Below are positions 9,404 through 17,815 of a DNA stretch of 64,000 bases, piece after piece; the stretch's first letter is position 1, and each line of letters opens with the position of its first letter. A program made the position numbers and the translations under genes. The stretch spans positions 124,001-188,000 of the forward strand of contig FODP01000012.1 in the NCBI GenBank assembly GCA_900110395.1, read 5' to 3'. Origin of the DNA: Rhodospirillales bacterium URHD0017 (GTDB lineage Bacteria > Pseudomonadota > Alphaproteobacteria > Reyranellales > Reyranellaceae). The notes below the pieces were generated by a model, which was given only the letters and a program-made list of their open reading frames with translations, searched no databases and had not been told where the DNA came from.

Positions 9404-9910
9404 CTAACGGGCGGGACGGTTGATCGCCAGACGTTCGAAGAAGGCGCGCGTGCCCTGGTCGGCGCCGGGGCCGGCGACGGCGCGCACATTGGTGAGCTCC
9501 AGGCGCTGGCCCGAGTCGGCGTCGATCAGGACCGGGTCGAGCGGCCGGCCATCGCCGCGATTGACCAGGTCCATCGGCTTGCCGCTGCGCGCGGCGACAC
9601 CATAGCGGTCGCCCCATTGCTTCAAGCCGACGATCACCGTGAACAGCGCCGCACCCTTGTCGGTCAGGCGGTATTCGTGGCGCAGCGGGCGCTGGCGGTA
9701 GGCGGTCTTGCGGAAGATGCCGGCCTCGACGAGTTTTTTCAGCCGCGCCGTCAGAACGTTGCGGGCGATGCCGAGATTCTCCTGGAAGTCGTCGAACCGG
9801 CGCACGCCATAGAAGGCGTCGCGCACGATCAGGAGCGTCCACGGCTCGCCGACAACGTCGAGCGCCGAGGCGATCGAGCAGTTCATCTGTTCGTAGGACG
9901 TGCGCCGCAT
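9404..9910 (-). CDS. HxlR family winged-helix transcriptional regulator
   Basis: The 168-residue protein matches HxlR/MarR-like regulators: NCSIASALDVVGEPWTLLIVRDAFYGVRRFDDFQENLGIARNVLTARLKKLVEAGIFRK (residues about 10-70) is the helix-turn-helix with wing, followed by YRLTDKGAALFTVIVGLKQWGDRY. HxlR proteins often sense reactive carbonyls, quinones or oxidants through cysteines; here the only obvious one is Cys11 near the N-terminus. The gene is 47 bases downstream of nhaA on the same strand and could share its transcript. The start is uncertain between ATG 9910 and ATG 9886. Confidence 0.85.
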   Translation of the reverse strand: MRRTSYEQMNCSIASALDVVGEPWTLLIVRDAFYGVRRFDDFQENLGIARNVLTARLKKLVEAGIFRKTAYRQRPLRHEYRLTDKGAALFTVIVGLKQWGDRYGVAARSGKPMDLVNRGDGRPLDPVLIDADSGQRLELTNVRAVAGPGADQGTRAFFERLAINRPAR

Positions 9911-9957
9911 GGCCGGAAAGTATAGGCCCGCCGAGGCGACGCGCAATCTTGGCCCAG

Positions 9958-11133
9958 CTATGCGGATTTGTGTTGCGAGCGGAGCACGGCCCAGCCGGCG
10001 ACCGCCGACAGGATTGAGCCGGCCAGCACGCCCAGCCGCACCTGCGCCTCGCGCGCCGCGTCGTCGGGAAAGGCGAGCGAGCCGATGAACAGGCTCATGG
10101 TGAAGCCGATGCCGCCCAGGATGGCGACGCCATAGAGGCTGCGCCACGTGGCGCCCTGCGGCAGCTTCGCGAGGCCGAGCGCGATCAGGAGGCCCGCGCC
10201 CAGCACGATGCCGATCTGCTTGCCGACGAAGAGGCCGGCCATGATGCCGAGCGGCAGCGGCGCCGTGAGGCTTGCCAGCGACAGGCCGCCGAGCGGCAGG
10301 CCGGCATTGGCGAAGGCGAAGACCGGCATGATCAGCCACGCCGACCATGGCTTGATCACATGCTCCAGGCGGATGGCGGGCCGCTTCTCGTCCGGCTCGC
10401 CGGCCGACTTGAGCGGGATGAACATCGCCAGCACGACGCCGGCCAGCGTCGCGTGCACGCCCGACTTCAGGACCGACACCCAGAGCAATGCGCCCAGCAG
10501 CAGATAGGGCAGCAAGCGTCGCACACCCGCGAAGTTGAGGGCGGCCAGCCCGACGATGAACAGCGCGGCGAGGCCCAGCGCCACGGGTGAAAGGTGGCTG
10601 GTGTAGAAGATCGCGATGACGACGATCGAGCCAAGATCGTCGACGATGGCGAGCGTCGTCAGAAAGACCTTCAGCGCCATCGGCACGCGACTGCCGAGCA
10701 CCGCCAGCACGCCGAGCGAAAAGGCAATGTCGGTCGCCGCCGGAATCGCCCAGCCGCGCAATGCCGTCGGGTCGGACCAGTTGACGGCGACATAGACCAG
10801 GGCGGGCACCGCCATGCCGCCCACTGCAGCCATCACGGGCAGGGCGAGCTGGGAGGCTTGCGACAGGGCGCCTTCGATGACCTCGCGCTTGATCTCCAGC
10901 CCGACCAGCAGGAAGAACAGCGCCATCAGCCCGTCGTTGATCCAGAGCAGGACCGGCTTGTCGAGCACGATCGGCCCCAGCGAGAAACCGAAGCGGTTCC
11001 GCAAGAGATTGTCGACGGCATCGGCGGCGGGCGAGTTGGCCAGGACGAGGGCCGCGACAGCGGCGACCAGCAGCGGCATCGCCGAGGCCGCTTCGCTGTC
11101 GATGAACTCCCTCAGGCGATTGCGCTCAGCCAA
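9958..11133 (-). CDS. nhaA: Na+/H+ antiporter NhaA
   Basis: The 391-residue inner-membrane antiporter exchanges sodium for protons and supports salt and alkaline tolerance. It has the expected run of about 12 membrane segments and the family blocks LFFLLVGLEIKREVIEGAL, WAIPAATDIAFSLGVLAVLG and LTTLAIVDDLGSIVVIA; the paired aspartates in the last are the ion-binding residues. The start is TTG at 11133 with GGAGAA a few bases upstream, giving the usual family length. The longer open frame runs back through the terminator and coding region of the upstream gene. Confidence 0.95.
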   Translation of the reverse strand: MAERNRLREFIDSEAASAMPLLVAAVAALVLANSPAADAVDNLLRNRFGFSLGPIVLDKPVLLWINDGLMALFFLLVGLEIKREVIEGALSQASQLALPVMAAVGGMAVPALVYVAVNWSDPTALRGWAIPAATDIAFSLGVLAVLGSRVPMALKVFLTTLAIVDDLGSIVVIAIFYTSHLSPVALGLAALFIVGLAALNFAGVRRLLPYLLLGALLWVSVLKSGVHATLAGVVLAMFIPLKSAGEPDEKRPAIRLEHVIKPWSAWLIMPVFAFANAGLPLGGLSLASLTAPLPLGIMAGLFVGKQIGIVLGAGLLIALGLAKLPQGATWRSLYGVAILGGIGFTMSLFIGSLAFPDDAAREAQVRLGVLAGSILSAVAGWAVLRSQHKSA

Positions 11134-11150
11134 CGGCTTCTCCGGACAGC

Positions 11151-11178
11151 AAAACGCCCGGACCTTTCGGCCCGGGCG
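11151..11178 (-). terminator. Rho-independent terminator of the Bax-inhibitor gene
   Basis: On the minus strand a GC-rich hairpin (CGCCCGG / CCGGGCG arms with an extra inner CC/GG pair) is followed by TTTT. It sits 36 bases after the stop codon of the Bax-inhibitor-1 gene and just before the nhaA ribosome site. Confidence 0.8.
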
Positions 11179-11213
11179 TCTCGCTGAAGTTTGCTCTTCG
11201 CTATTCGCGTTCC

Positions 11214-11963
11214 TTATTCCCGTTCCTGGCCGAGGAAGCTCATCAGGAACTGGAACAGGTTCACGAAGTCGAGGTAGAGGCTGAGCGCGCCGAAGATCGC
11301 GACCTTCTCGGCCGTGTCGGTGCCCCACGCCTCGGCATACTGTTCCTTGATCTTCTGGGTGTCGTAGGCGATCAGGCCCGAGAAGATCAGGACGCCGGCG
11401 GCCGAGATGATGAAGCTCATCGTGCCCGACGGCCAGATCATGTTGACGAGGCCGGCCAGGATCAGGCCGATCAAGCCCATGAACAGGAACTTGCCCATCG
11501 CCGTCAGGTCGCGCTTGGTGGTGTAGCCGTAGAGGCTGAGCGCACCGAAGGCGGCGGCCGTGACGAAGAAGGTGCGCGCCACCGACGCGCCGGTGTAGCG
11601 GAACAGCAGCAGCGACAGGCTGACGCCCATCAGAGCCGTGACCGCCCAGTAGACGGCCTGCACCGCGCCGACGCTCATCGCCTGGGCGCGGAACGAGACC
11701 AGCAGCAACAGGCCGAGCGGCGCGAAGATCGCGACCCAGCCCAGCACGTTCAGGCCGACGACCCGGCCCGCCTGAACCTGGAAGAACAGGCTCGCAAGCT
11801 CGGCCGAGCTGAACAGCCCGAAGGCGACGATGCCCGACAGGGCAAGACCCGACGCCATGTAGTTGTAGACACGCACCATGTGAGCGCGCAGGCCGACATC
11901 GAATGCCGCCTGGTCGGCAACAGCGCCGCCGCGATTGAAGGTGCCGAAGTTCGGATTAGCCAT
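11214..11963 (-). CDS. Bax inhibitor-1/YccA family membrane protein
   Basis: The 249-residue protein has seven predicted membrane helices and BI-1 family landmarks: RVYNYMASGLALSGIVAFG near the N-terminus, YTTKRDLTAMGKFLFMGLIGLI in the middle, and the C-terminal block FSGLIAYDTQKIKEQY followed by FGALSLYLDFVNLFQFLMSFLG. Bacterial members are pH-sensitive calcium-leak channels or modulators of FtsH proteolysis. The start at ATG 11963 has GGAGG and AGGA upstream. It is followed by a clear terminator, so it is probably a single-gene unit. Confidence 0.93.
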   Translation of the reverse strand: MANPNFGTFNRGGAVADQAAFDVGLRAHMVRVYNYMASGLALSGIVAFGLFSSAELASLFFQVQAGRVVGLNVLGWVAIFAPLGLLLLVSFRAQAMSVGAVQAVYWAVTALMGVSLSLLLFRYTGASVARTFFVTAAAFGALSLYGYTTKRDLTAMGKFLFMGLIGLILAGLVNMIWPSGTMSFIISAAGVLIFSGLIAYDTQKIKEQYAEAWGTDTAEKVAIFGALSLYLDFVNLFQFLMSFLGQERE

Positions 11964-12098
11964 TTGGTCCTAGCCTCCAGAGGGGCCTCATTAGCGAGCC
12001 CCTTCGGCGGATAATCTGGGGGCTCAGACGAAGTGAATCAATAGGCTAAACGCCTTGTAATATGACACTTACTTTCACTTGCAGAGGACTTTCCCTGC

Positions 12099-14615
12099 CT
12101 ATTCGTTACGCAACAAGGCCAGCGGCCGCTGCCGCAATGCCGCCAAAGTCCCGGCCAGGCCGAACGCGAGCGTCAGCGCCATGGCGCCCAACGCCACCGC
12201 CACGGCAACGGTGGGCAGGAAGGTCCAGTCGAGCCCCATCAATCGGCGCACGACGAGATAGGCACCGAGAGTGCCCACGCCCAGCGCGGCCAGCGCGGTG
12301 GCGAGGCCAAGAGCGGCGAACTCCCAGGCGAAGATGCCGGCGATGCGGGCGCGGGTGGCGCCCAGCACCTTCATCACCACGGCCTCGTGCACCCGGCGCT
12401 GCTGGGTCGCCAGCATGGCGCCTGCCAATACCAGCACGCCGGCCAGGATGCTCAAGAAGCCGATGACGCGACTCGCCAGTCCGATATTGCCCAGCACGTT
12501 CGCCGCCGTCTCGATGGCGTCGCGGATGCGCACGACCGTCACATTGGGGAACTGATCGGTGACGGTCTTGAAGATCGCATCCTCGGCCTCGGGCGTGGCC
12601 TTCACCGTGGCCAGGAAGGTATGCGGCGCCTTGTCCAAAAGGCCTGGCGAGTAGACGAACACGAAGTTGATGGACAGCGTCGTCCATTCGATGCGCCGCA
12701 GCGAGGCGATCCTGGCCTCGATGTCGCGGCCCAGCACGTTCACCGTGATCGTGTCGCCCAGCCCCAGCCCGAACGCCTTGGCCAGCGCCTCGTCGAAGGA
12801 GATGAGTTGCGGGCCGCGATAGTCGGCCGGCCACCATTCGCCGGCGACGATGCGCGAGCCCTCGGGCGGCGCGGCCGAGTAGGTCACGCCGCGGTCGCCG
12901 TCGATCGCCCAGCGCGCGTCCGGCGGCACGGCGATCTCGTTCACCGGCTTGCCGCCGATCCTGGTGATGCGGCCCCGCAAAGACGGCACCTTGTCGAGGT
13001 GTCCGGCCCCCGGGATGGCCGCGAGCGCCTTCTCGAACGCCTCGATCTGGGTCGACTGGATGTCGACGAAGAAGAAGGCGGGCGCATCGCTCGGGATGCG
13101 CTTGGTGATCTGCTCGCGCAGGTTTCCTTCGATCAGCGCCGTCGCCACCAGGACGGTGAGTCCCAGCCCCAGCGACAGCATGACGATGGGCGTGGGCGCC
13201 CCCGGCCGGTGGAGATTGGCGAGCGCCAGCCGGAGCCCCGCCAGGCGCGGCTTGCCGGCGCGCGCAGCCGCCAGCATCAGGAGCCGCGCCAACAGCGGAA
13301 AGGCGATGAAGGCGCCGATCGCGCCCAGCACGAACCAGCCAGCGATACGCCGGCTCTCGGCGGTGAAGATGGTGAAGCCAGCGAGCGCCAGCGCCACCGC
13401 GCCGATCAGCAGGGCGTCACGCCAGACCAGGCGGCCGCCTTGGACGACCGCGCCGCGCATCAGCGTGGCGGCCGACACGCGGCGGGCGCGCAACAATGGC
13501 ATCAGGGCGAACAGCAGCGAGACCAGCAGGCCGAAGATCGCCGCGATGGTGAGCGGCCAGGCGTAGAGCGCCACGCGCGCGCGCACCGGCAGCACGTCGG
13601 CGATCACCGACTGGGCGACGAACGGCAGGCCGCCACCGATGACCAGGCCCAACACCACGCCGACCAGCGCCAGCGCCGAGAGCTGGATGAGATAGGTCGA
13701 GAACACCAGGCGCTCGGGCGCCCCAAGGCACTTCAGCGTGGCAATGGTGTGCAGCCGGCCGGCTAAGAAGCTCGAGATGGCGTTGCCCACGCCCACCCCG
13801 CCGACCAGCAGCGAGGAAAGTCCGATCAGGCCGATGAACTGGGTCAGCCGATCGAGCCAGAAGCGGATGCCGCCGCCCGCCTCGGCGAGCCCCCTCACCC
13901 GCCAGCCGGCGTTGGGGAAGCGGCCTTTCAGGCCCTCGATGACGTCGACGTCGGAGATGCCCGGCGGCAGCCGCAGGCGATACTCGTAGTTGAGCAGGCT
14001 GCCCGGCTGCACCAATCCTGACGCCGAGACCGCCTCGTAAGGAATCATGAGCCGAGGCCCGAGGCTTGCGAAGGCGTTCAACCCACGGTCGGGCTCGCGG
14101 TTGATGATGCCGCGCACCTCGACAGTGACCTCGCCCACCTTCAGGCGCTCGCCCAGCGCCAGGTTCATGCGGCGCAGCGCGGACTCTTCGACCACCGCGC
14201 CCCACACGCCGTCCTTCGCGGCCAGCGCGTCGGCGAGCGTCTTGCCGTCCTGAAGCTCGATGTTCCCGTAGAGCGGATAGCCGCGCTCGACCGCCTTGAG
14301 CTGCACCAGGGTCGCCCGTCCGTCGGGCTTCAGCGGCCGCGCCATGGCGCGGCTGTCGATCCAGCGCACGAGCTCGCCGCGCGACGTCATGTAGTCGATC
14401 TGCTCCGGCGTCGCCTCGCGATAGAGCAGCGAGATCGCGATGTCGCCGCTCAGGATCTCGCGCGCATCGGCGCGCAAGCCTTCCTCGACGGCGCGGCTGA
14501 ACGACAGGATGGCCGCGATCGCCGCCACACCCAGGGCCAGACAGGCAATGAACAGGCGAAAGCCGCCCAGCCCGCTGCGCATCTCGCGCCGCGCGAGGCG
14601 GAAGGCGAGATTCAC
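12099..14615 (-). CDS. FtsX-like ABC transporter permease (YbbP type)
   Basis: The 838-residue permease has the YbbP layout: an N-terminal helix (about residues 20-40), a large periplasmic domain, three helices with a first FtsX module (about 265-390), further helices near 400-450, a second periplasmic domain, and a C-terminal FtsX module (about 715-835, starting GLASRVIGFLSILAGVLVLAGAMLA). It should form an ABC export or membrane-remodelling complex with the ATPase encoded just upstream on the same strand. The start codon is GTG at 14615. In E. coli the equivalent ybbA-ybbP pair is also divergent from tesA. Confidence 0.9.
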   Translation of the reverse strand: MNLAFRLARREMRSGLGGFRLFIACLALGVAAIAAILSFSRAVEEGLRADAREILSGDIAISLLYREATPEQIDYMTSRGELVRWIDSRAMARPLKPDGRATLVQLKAVERGYPLYGNIELQDGKTLADALAAKDGVWGAVVEESALRRMNLALGERLKVGEVTVEVRGIINREPDRGLNAFASLGPRLMIPYEAVSASGLVQPGSLLNYEYRLRLPPGISDVDVIEGLKGRFPNAGWRVRGLAEAGGGIRFWLDRLTQFIGLIGLSSLLVGGVGVGNAISSFLAGRLHTIATLKCLGAPERLVFSTYLIQLSALALVGVVLGLVIGGGLPFVAQSVIADVLPVRARVALYAWPLTIAAIFGLLVSLLFALMPLLRARRVSAATLMRGAVVQGGRLVWRDALLIGAVALALAGFTIFTAESRRIAGWFVLGAIGAFIAFPLLARLLMLAAARAGKPRLAGLRLALANLHRPGAPTPIVMLSLGLGLTVLVATALIEGNLREQITKRIPSDAPAFFFVDIQSTQIEAFEKALAAIPGAGHLDKVPSLRGRITRIGGKPVNEIAVPPDARWAIDGDRGVTYSAAPPEGSRIVAGEWWPADYRGPQLISFDEALAKAFGLGLGDTITVNVLGRDIEARIASLRRIEWTTLSINFVFVYSPGLLDKAPHTFLATVKATPEAEDAIFKTVTDQFPNVTVVRIRDAIETAANVLGNIGLASRVIGFLSILAGVLVLAGAMLATQQRRVHEAVVMKVLGATRARIAGIFAWEFAALGLATALAALGVGTLGAYLVVRRLMGLDWTFLPTVAVAVALGAMALTLAFGLAGTLAALRQRPLALLRNE

Positions 14616-14619
14616 GACA

Positions 14620-14740
14620 CGTCATCCCGAGCGAAGTCGCCCGAAGGGCGGCGCAGTCGAGGGACCTCGTCTTGACGATGCACCCCCAAAACAGGTCCCT
14701 CCGCTACGCCTCGCTGCGCTCGGCTCCGGTCGGGATGACG
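14620..14740. repeat. Long imperfect palindromic intergenic element
   Basis: Outer arms CGTCATCCCGA (14620-14630) and TCGGGATGACG (14730-14740) are perfect complements, and inner arms GAGGGACCT (14659-14667) and AGGTCCCTC (14693-14701) form a second stem. The element fills the gap between the ATPase and permease genes. Its CATCCCGAGCGAAG start resembles dispersed intergenic palindromes common in high-GC proteobacteria. Confidence 0.7.
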
Positions 14741-14751
14741 GAGGAAACTGC

Positions 14752-15519
14752 TCATTGAGCGGCGAGTGCGGCCGGCGTGCGCTCGTCGCCGACGACGAGG
14801 CCGTCGGCGATGCGCAGGATGCGATCGCAGCGTCCGGCCAGCACCATGTCGTGGGTGATCAGGATGAGCGTCGTGCCGTCGGCCCGCGCCAGCTCGAACA
14901 GCAGGTCCATGACCTGCTTGCCGGTGGCCCCGTCGAGATTGCCGGTCGGCTCGTCGGCCAGCAGGAGCTTGGGCCGGCTGACGAAGGCGCGGGCGACGGC
15001 GACGCGCTGCTGCTCGCCGCCCGAGAGCTGCGCCGGATAGTGGCCGATGCGATGGCCGAGCCCGACGCGCTTCAGGGCCGCCTCGGCGAGTTCGAAGGCG
15101 TCGGAGCGGCCGGCGAACTCGAGCGGCAGCGCCACGTTCTCGTGCGCGGTCATGGTCGGGATGAGATGGAAGCCCTGGAAGACGATGCCGATATGGTCGC
15201 GCCTGAGGCGCGCCCGGGCGTCGTCGTCGAGCGGACCGAGATTGCGGCCTGCGACTTCGACGCGGCCCGAGGTGGCGCGCTCCAGGCCGCCCGCCACCAT
15301 CATCAGGCTCGACTTGCCCGCGCCCGAGGGGCCGACGACGGCCGCAATTTCGCCAACGGCGATGTCGAGAGTGACGCCGCGCAGGATATTGACCGTGCCG
15401 GCATCGCTTGCCATGTCGAGATGGACGTCGGAGAGACGGACGATGGGCTGGCGGGCGATGGCTTCGTGAGCGTTGGGCGGGGTCAAGCGGGCTCCGGAAG
15501 AGAGAGCATGAATTTCCAT
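14752..15519 (-). CDS. ABC transporter ATP-binding protein (YbbA/LolD-like)
   Basis: The ATPase has Walker A GPSGAGKSS, Q-loop FQGFHLIPTMTAHENVALP, signature LSGGEQQRVAVARAF, Walker B LLLADEPTGNLD and the H-loop ITHDM. This is the MacB/LolD/YbbA subfamily that pairs with FtsX-like permeases. The next gene downstream is such a permease. ATG 15519 overlaps the divergent tesA start by 12 bases and has no ribosome site. TTG 15486, with GGAG five bases upstream, is a credible alternative start giving LTPPNAHEAIARQPIVRL and no overlap. Confidence 0.9.
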   Translation of the reverse strand: MEIHALSSGARLTPPNAHEAIARQPIVRLSDVHLDMASDAGTVNILRGVTLDIAVGEIAAVVGPSGAGKSSLMMVAGGLERATSGRVEVAGRNLGPLDDDARARLRRDHIGIVFQGFHLIPTMTAHENVALPLEFAGRSDAFELAEAALKRVGLGHRIGHYPAQLSGGEQQRVAVARAFVSRPKLLLADEPTGNLDGATGKQVMDLLFELARADGTTLILITHDMVLAGRCDRILRIADGLVVGDERTPAALAAQ

Positions 15520-16185
15520 ACTGGATATGGTCGTTTTGCGGCGGCGGTCAATTCGCTGCTGATTGCGATCTTGTGGCTTTCGGCGGCAAATGCACAAACC
15601 ACGCCCATGAAGCTCGCCATCCTGGGCGACAGTCTCGCGGCGGGCTACGGCGTCAGCCCGGCCCAGGCGATGCCGGCCAGGCTCGAGGCCGCCCTCAAGA
15701 AGGCCGGCCGCAACGTCACCGTCATCAATCATGGCGTGTCGGGCGACACCACGGCCGGCGGCCTGCAGCGCATCGACTGGATGCTGGCCGACAAGCCCGA
15801 CATCGTCATGGTCGAGCTCGGCGCCAACGACGCGCTGCGCGCCACCGATCCCGCCGTCACCGAGAAGAACCTCGACGCCATCATCACCAAGCTCAAGGAG
15901 GCCGGCGTCACGGTGTGGCTGGCCGGCATGCTGGCGCCGCGCAATTACGGGCCGGAATACGCCAAGCAGTTCGACGGCCTCTACCAGCGGCTCGCCGACA
16001 AGCACGGCGTGCCGCTCTATGCCTTCTTCCTCGACGGCGTGGCGCAGGATCCGGCGCTCAACCAGGGCGACGGAATCCATCCGAACCCTGCGGGCGTCGA
16101 CGTGATCGTCGAGCGCATCCTGCCTTTCGTGACCAAGAACCTGGACGATCATGCCTCGTCTGTTCGTCGCCCTGCCCGTCCCTGA
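15508..16185 (+). CDS. tesA: Arylesterase / GDSL lysophospholipase (TesA-like)
   Basis: The 225-residue periplasmic esterase starts with a signal peptide ending near AANAQ (residue 30). SGNH-hydrolase blocks are complete: ILGDSLAAGYG with Ser42, NHGVSGDT with the oxyanion Gly, ELGANDALR with the oxyanion Asn, and DGIHPN with Asp188 and His191. These enzymes cleave thioesters, lysophospholipids and aryl esters. A GGAAGAGAG ribosome site precedes ATG 15508. Its 3' end overlaps thpR by 35 bases, so the two are probably translated from one transcript. Confidence 0.92.
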   Translation: MNFHTGYGRFAAAVNSLLIAILWLSAANAQTTPMKLAILGDSLAAGYGVSPAQAMPARLEAALKKAGRNVTVINHGVSGDTTAGGLQRIDWMLADKPDIVMVELGANDALRATDPAVTEKNLDAIITKLKEAGVTVWLAGMLAPRNYGPEYAKQFDGLYQRLADKHGVPLYAFFLDGVAQDPALNQGDGIHPNPAGVDVIVERILPFVTKNLDDHASSVRRPARP

Positions 16186-16696
16186 GGAAGTTGCCGACGA
16201 CCTTGTGGCGCTGCAGTCGGGCGTGCCCGACGCGCGCTGGGTACCGGCGGAGAACTTTCACGTCACGCTGTGCTTTGCCGGCGAAGTGCAGGGCGGCGTC
16301 CTGCGCGACCTCGAGGAGGAGCTGTCGGACATCGCCGGCCCGCCCTTCTCCGTCGCCATTGCCGGCGTCGAACAATTCTCGAGCGGCAAGCAGCCGCGCG
16401 CGCTGGTCGCCACCGTCGAGAAGAGTGACCGGCTCGACTGGCTGCAGCAGAAGGTCTCGACCGTGGCGCGCAACTGCGGCATCGAGGTCGAGCGCCGCAA
16501 ATTCCGCCCGCACGTGACCCTGGCGCGCTTCGGCAACGGCGTGGAGACCGGACACCACTTGGCGCAGTTCATGGCAAGCCACTCGACCTTCAAGGCCGGC
16601 CCGTGGATCGCCGATCATTTCGCGCTCTATTCGAGCCGCAGCGGGCGAAGCGGCTCCATCTATACGGAAGAAGCAGCGTACGGGCTGACCTTCTAA
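16151..16696 (+). CDS. thpR: RNA 2',3'-cyclic phosphodiesterase
   Basis: The 181-residue member of the LigT/2H phosphoesterase family has both catalytic H-x-T motifs: HVTL at residues 37-40 and HVTL at 121-124. The N-terminal MPRLFVALPVPEEV is typical. The enzyme hydrolyses 2',3'-cyclic phosphate RNA ends to 2'-phosphomonoesters and probably acts in RNA repair or turnover. It overlaps the end of tesA in a different frame. Confidence 0.93.
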   Translation: MPRLFVALPVPEEVADDLVALQSGVPDARWVPAENFHVTLCFAGEVQGGVLRDLEEELSDIAGPPFSVAIAGVEQFSSGKQPRALVATVEKSDRLDWLQQKVSTVARNCGIEVERRKFRPHVTLARFGNGVETGHHLAQFMASHSTFKAGPWIADHFALYSSRSGRSGSIYTEEAAYGLTF

Positions 16697-16732
16697 AGCC
16701 ACTGAAATGACTTCGGTATAAGCCCGGCCGAA

Positions 16733-16763
16733 GAATTTTGGCGGCCATACGACGCCAAAATTC
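16733..16763. repeat. 11-bp inverted repeat between converging genes
   Basis: GAATTTTGGCG and CGCCAAAATTC are perfect complements separated by 9 bases, 36 bases after the thpR stop. It could form a terminator hairpin for thpR, although no T-run follows directly. A short CTGCC/GGCAG hairpin and a T-rich stretch (16813-16826) follow. Confidence 0.5.
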
Positions 16764-16850
16764 CGTGACCTGTCTGCCGATAGGCAGGCGGCTTGCAGTC
16801 TGCGAGCGACATTTTGTTAGTTTTTTGCGCGCCATAGAAAGGGCACTTCA

Positions 16851-16877
16851 TGCCAGCACCGCCTGCAAGTGCTGGCA
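16851..16877. repeat. 9-bp inverted repeat before the TPR gene terminus
   Basis: TGCCAGCAC and GTGCTGGCA are perfect complements with a 9-base spacer. It lies 33 bases past the 3' end of the minus-strand TPR gene, so it may help terminate that transcript. Confidence 0.45.
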
Positions 16878-16909
16878 GTGCCTGCGATTTTGGCTCGCCT
16901 CGCCATCCG

Positions 16910-17653
16910 CTATCGAAGGCTCTGCAACCGGATGCCGAGCCTGGCCATGTCTTCTGAAATGTCGGGCTTGAGCGATTGCGAAGCGACGATGTCCCCGTCA
17001 CCGCCCCGCAGATCGCCTTTCATATACTTGGCAACACCTCTGCCGAAGAGGGCATAGGCATCGTCGGGATTCGCTCGCAGCTTCACATTGTAATCCGCAA
17101 CTGCCGCTTCGTAGCGCCTGAGCTTCAGGTAGATGAAGGCGCGCGATCCTAGCGCGCCGGGATTGTTGGGTTTCAGGCGTAGCGCCTCGCTGCAGTCGGC
17201 CAGCGCAGGCTCGAGCTGATCCAACGCGCCTCTTGCAAAGCATCGGTTGCTGAACGCCAGCGGACTGGCTGGGTTCAGCCTGATTGCTTCGTCGAAGTCC
17301 AGGACGGCGCGTTCATAGCGAGCAAGAGCGGCATACGTGGTGCCTCGACTATTGAAGGCATCGGCATCCAGAGGATTGATCGTCACTGCTTGATCGTAGT
17401 CCTCGAGCGCCCGGGCATATTCACCCTTGTCGTCATGGGCATTCCCTCGATTCTTGAAGGCGGTAGCGAGATCTGCCTTGTCCGCCGCGCCTCGCGAAAT
17501 GACGGCGGAACAAGTCGCAATCACATGGTCCGGCAGGCTTTCCGTGTAGCACCTCTTGAAAAGCTGGTCGTAGTCTTGGGTGCGTGCCGTCCCGGCGATT
17601 CCTGCCGACAGGGCGCTCACCAGGACAATCAGGCTCGACGGCTTCAGAGGCAT
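16910..17653 (-). CDS. Exported tetratricopeptide-repeat protein
   Basis: The 247-residue protein begins with a signal peptide (MPLKPSSLIVLVSALSAGIAG) and then carries about five TPR units; clear ones start KNRGNAHDDKGEYARALEDY, NSRGTTYAALARYERAVLDF, SNRCFARGALDQLEPALADC and GSRAFIYLKLRRYEAAVADY. TPRs form helical scaffolds for protein binding, here probably in the periplasm. ATG 17653 was chosen for the signal peptide; an in-frame extension of 19 residues exists. Two FixK-type boxes lie upstream (17687-17700 and 17740-17753), placing it in the low-oxygen island. Confidence 0.85.
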   Translation of the reverse strand: MPLKPSSLIVLVSALSAGIAGTARTQDYDQLFKRCYTESLPDHVIATCSAVISRGAADKADLATAFKNRGNAHDDKGEYARALEDYDQAVTINPLDADAFNSRGTTYAALARYERAVLDFDEAIRLNPASPLAFSNRCFARGALDQLEPALADCSEALRLKPNNPGALGSRAFIYLKLRRYEAAVADYNVKLRANPDDAYALFGRGVAKYMKGDLRGGDGDIVASQSLKPDISEDMARLGIRLQSLR

Positions 17654-17686
17654 CTTCAAACATGTCCTATCGATCACGAATCGCAA

Positions 17687-17700
17687 ATGATCTGGATCAA
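17687..17700. promoter_or_regulatory. FixK/FNR-type box
   Basis: ATGA-TCTGGA-TCAA differs from the perfect TTGA-N6-TCAA palindrome by one base. It is 34 bases upstream of the TPR gene start on the minus strand. Confidence 0.55.
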
Positions 17701-17739
17701 ATGACCTCAACCAGGAGGCTCACCCGGCCCGGCAGTCAT

Positions 17740-17753
17740 ATGAGCCAGATCAA
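17740..17753. promoter_or_regulatory. FixK/FNR-type box within a duplicated promoter segment
   Basis: ATGA-GCCAGA-TCAA is embedded in a sequence (about 17727-17764) that is nearly repeated at 34482-34519 in front of the metallo-beta-lactamase gene: GCCCGGCA, one or two changes, TATGAGC, then AGATCAAACGCCCTCGCC. The likely target here is the TPR gene on the minus strand. Confidence 0.6.
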
Positions 17754-17815
17754 ACGCCCTCGCCCCTCCCGGAAAGTCCGGGGTGCGAGCGAGTTCGAGC
17801 CAAATGCTCGTGCCT

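Noticed and set aside
12387..13766. 459-codon plus-strand open frame
   Set aside because: It is antisense to the FtsX-type permease and is low complexity.
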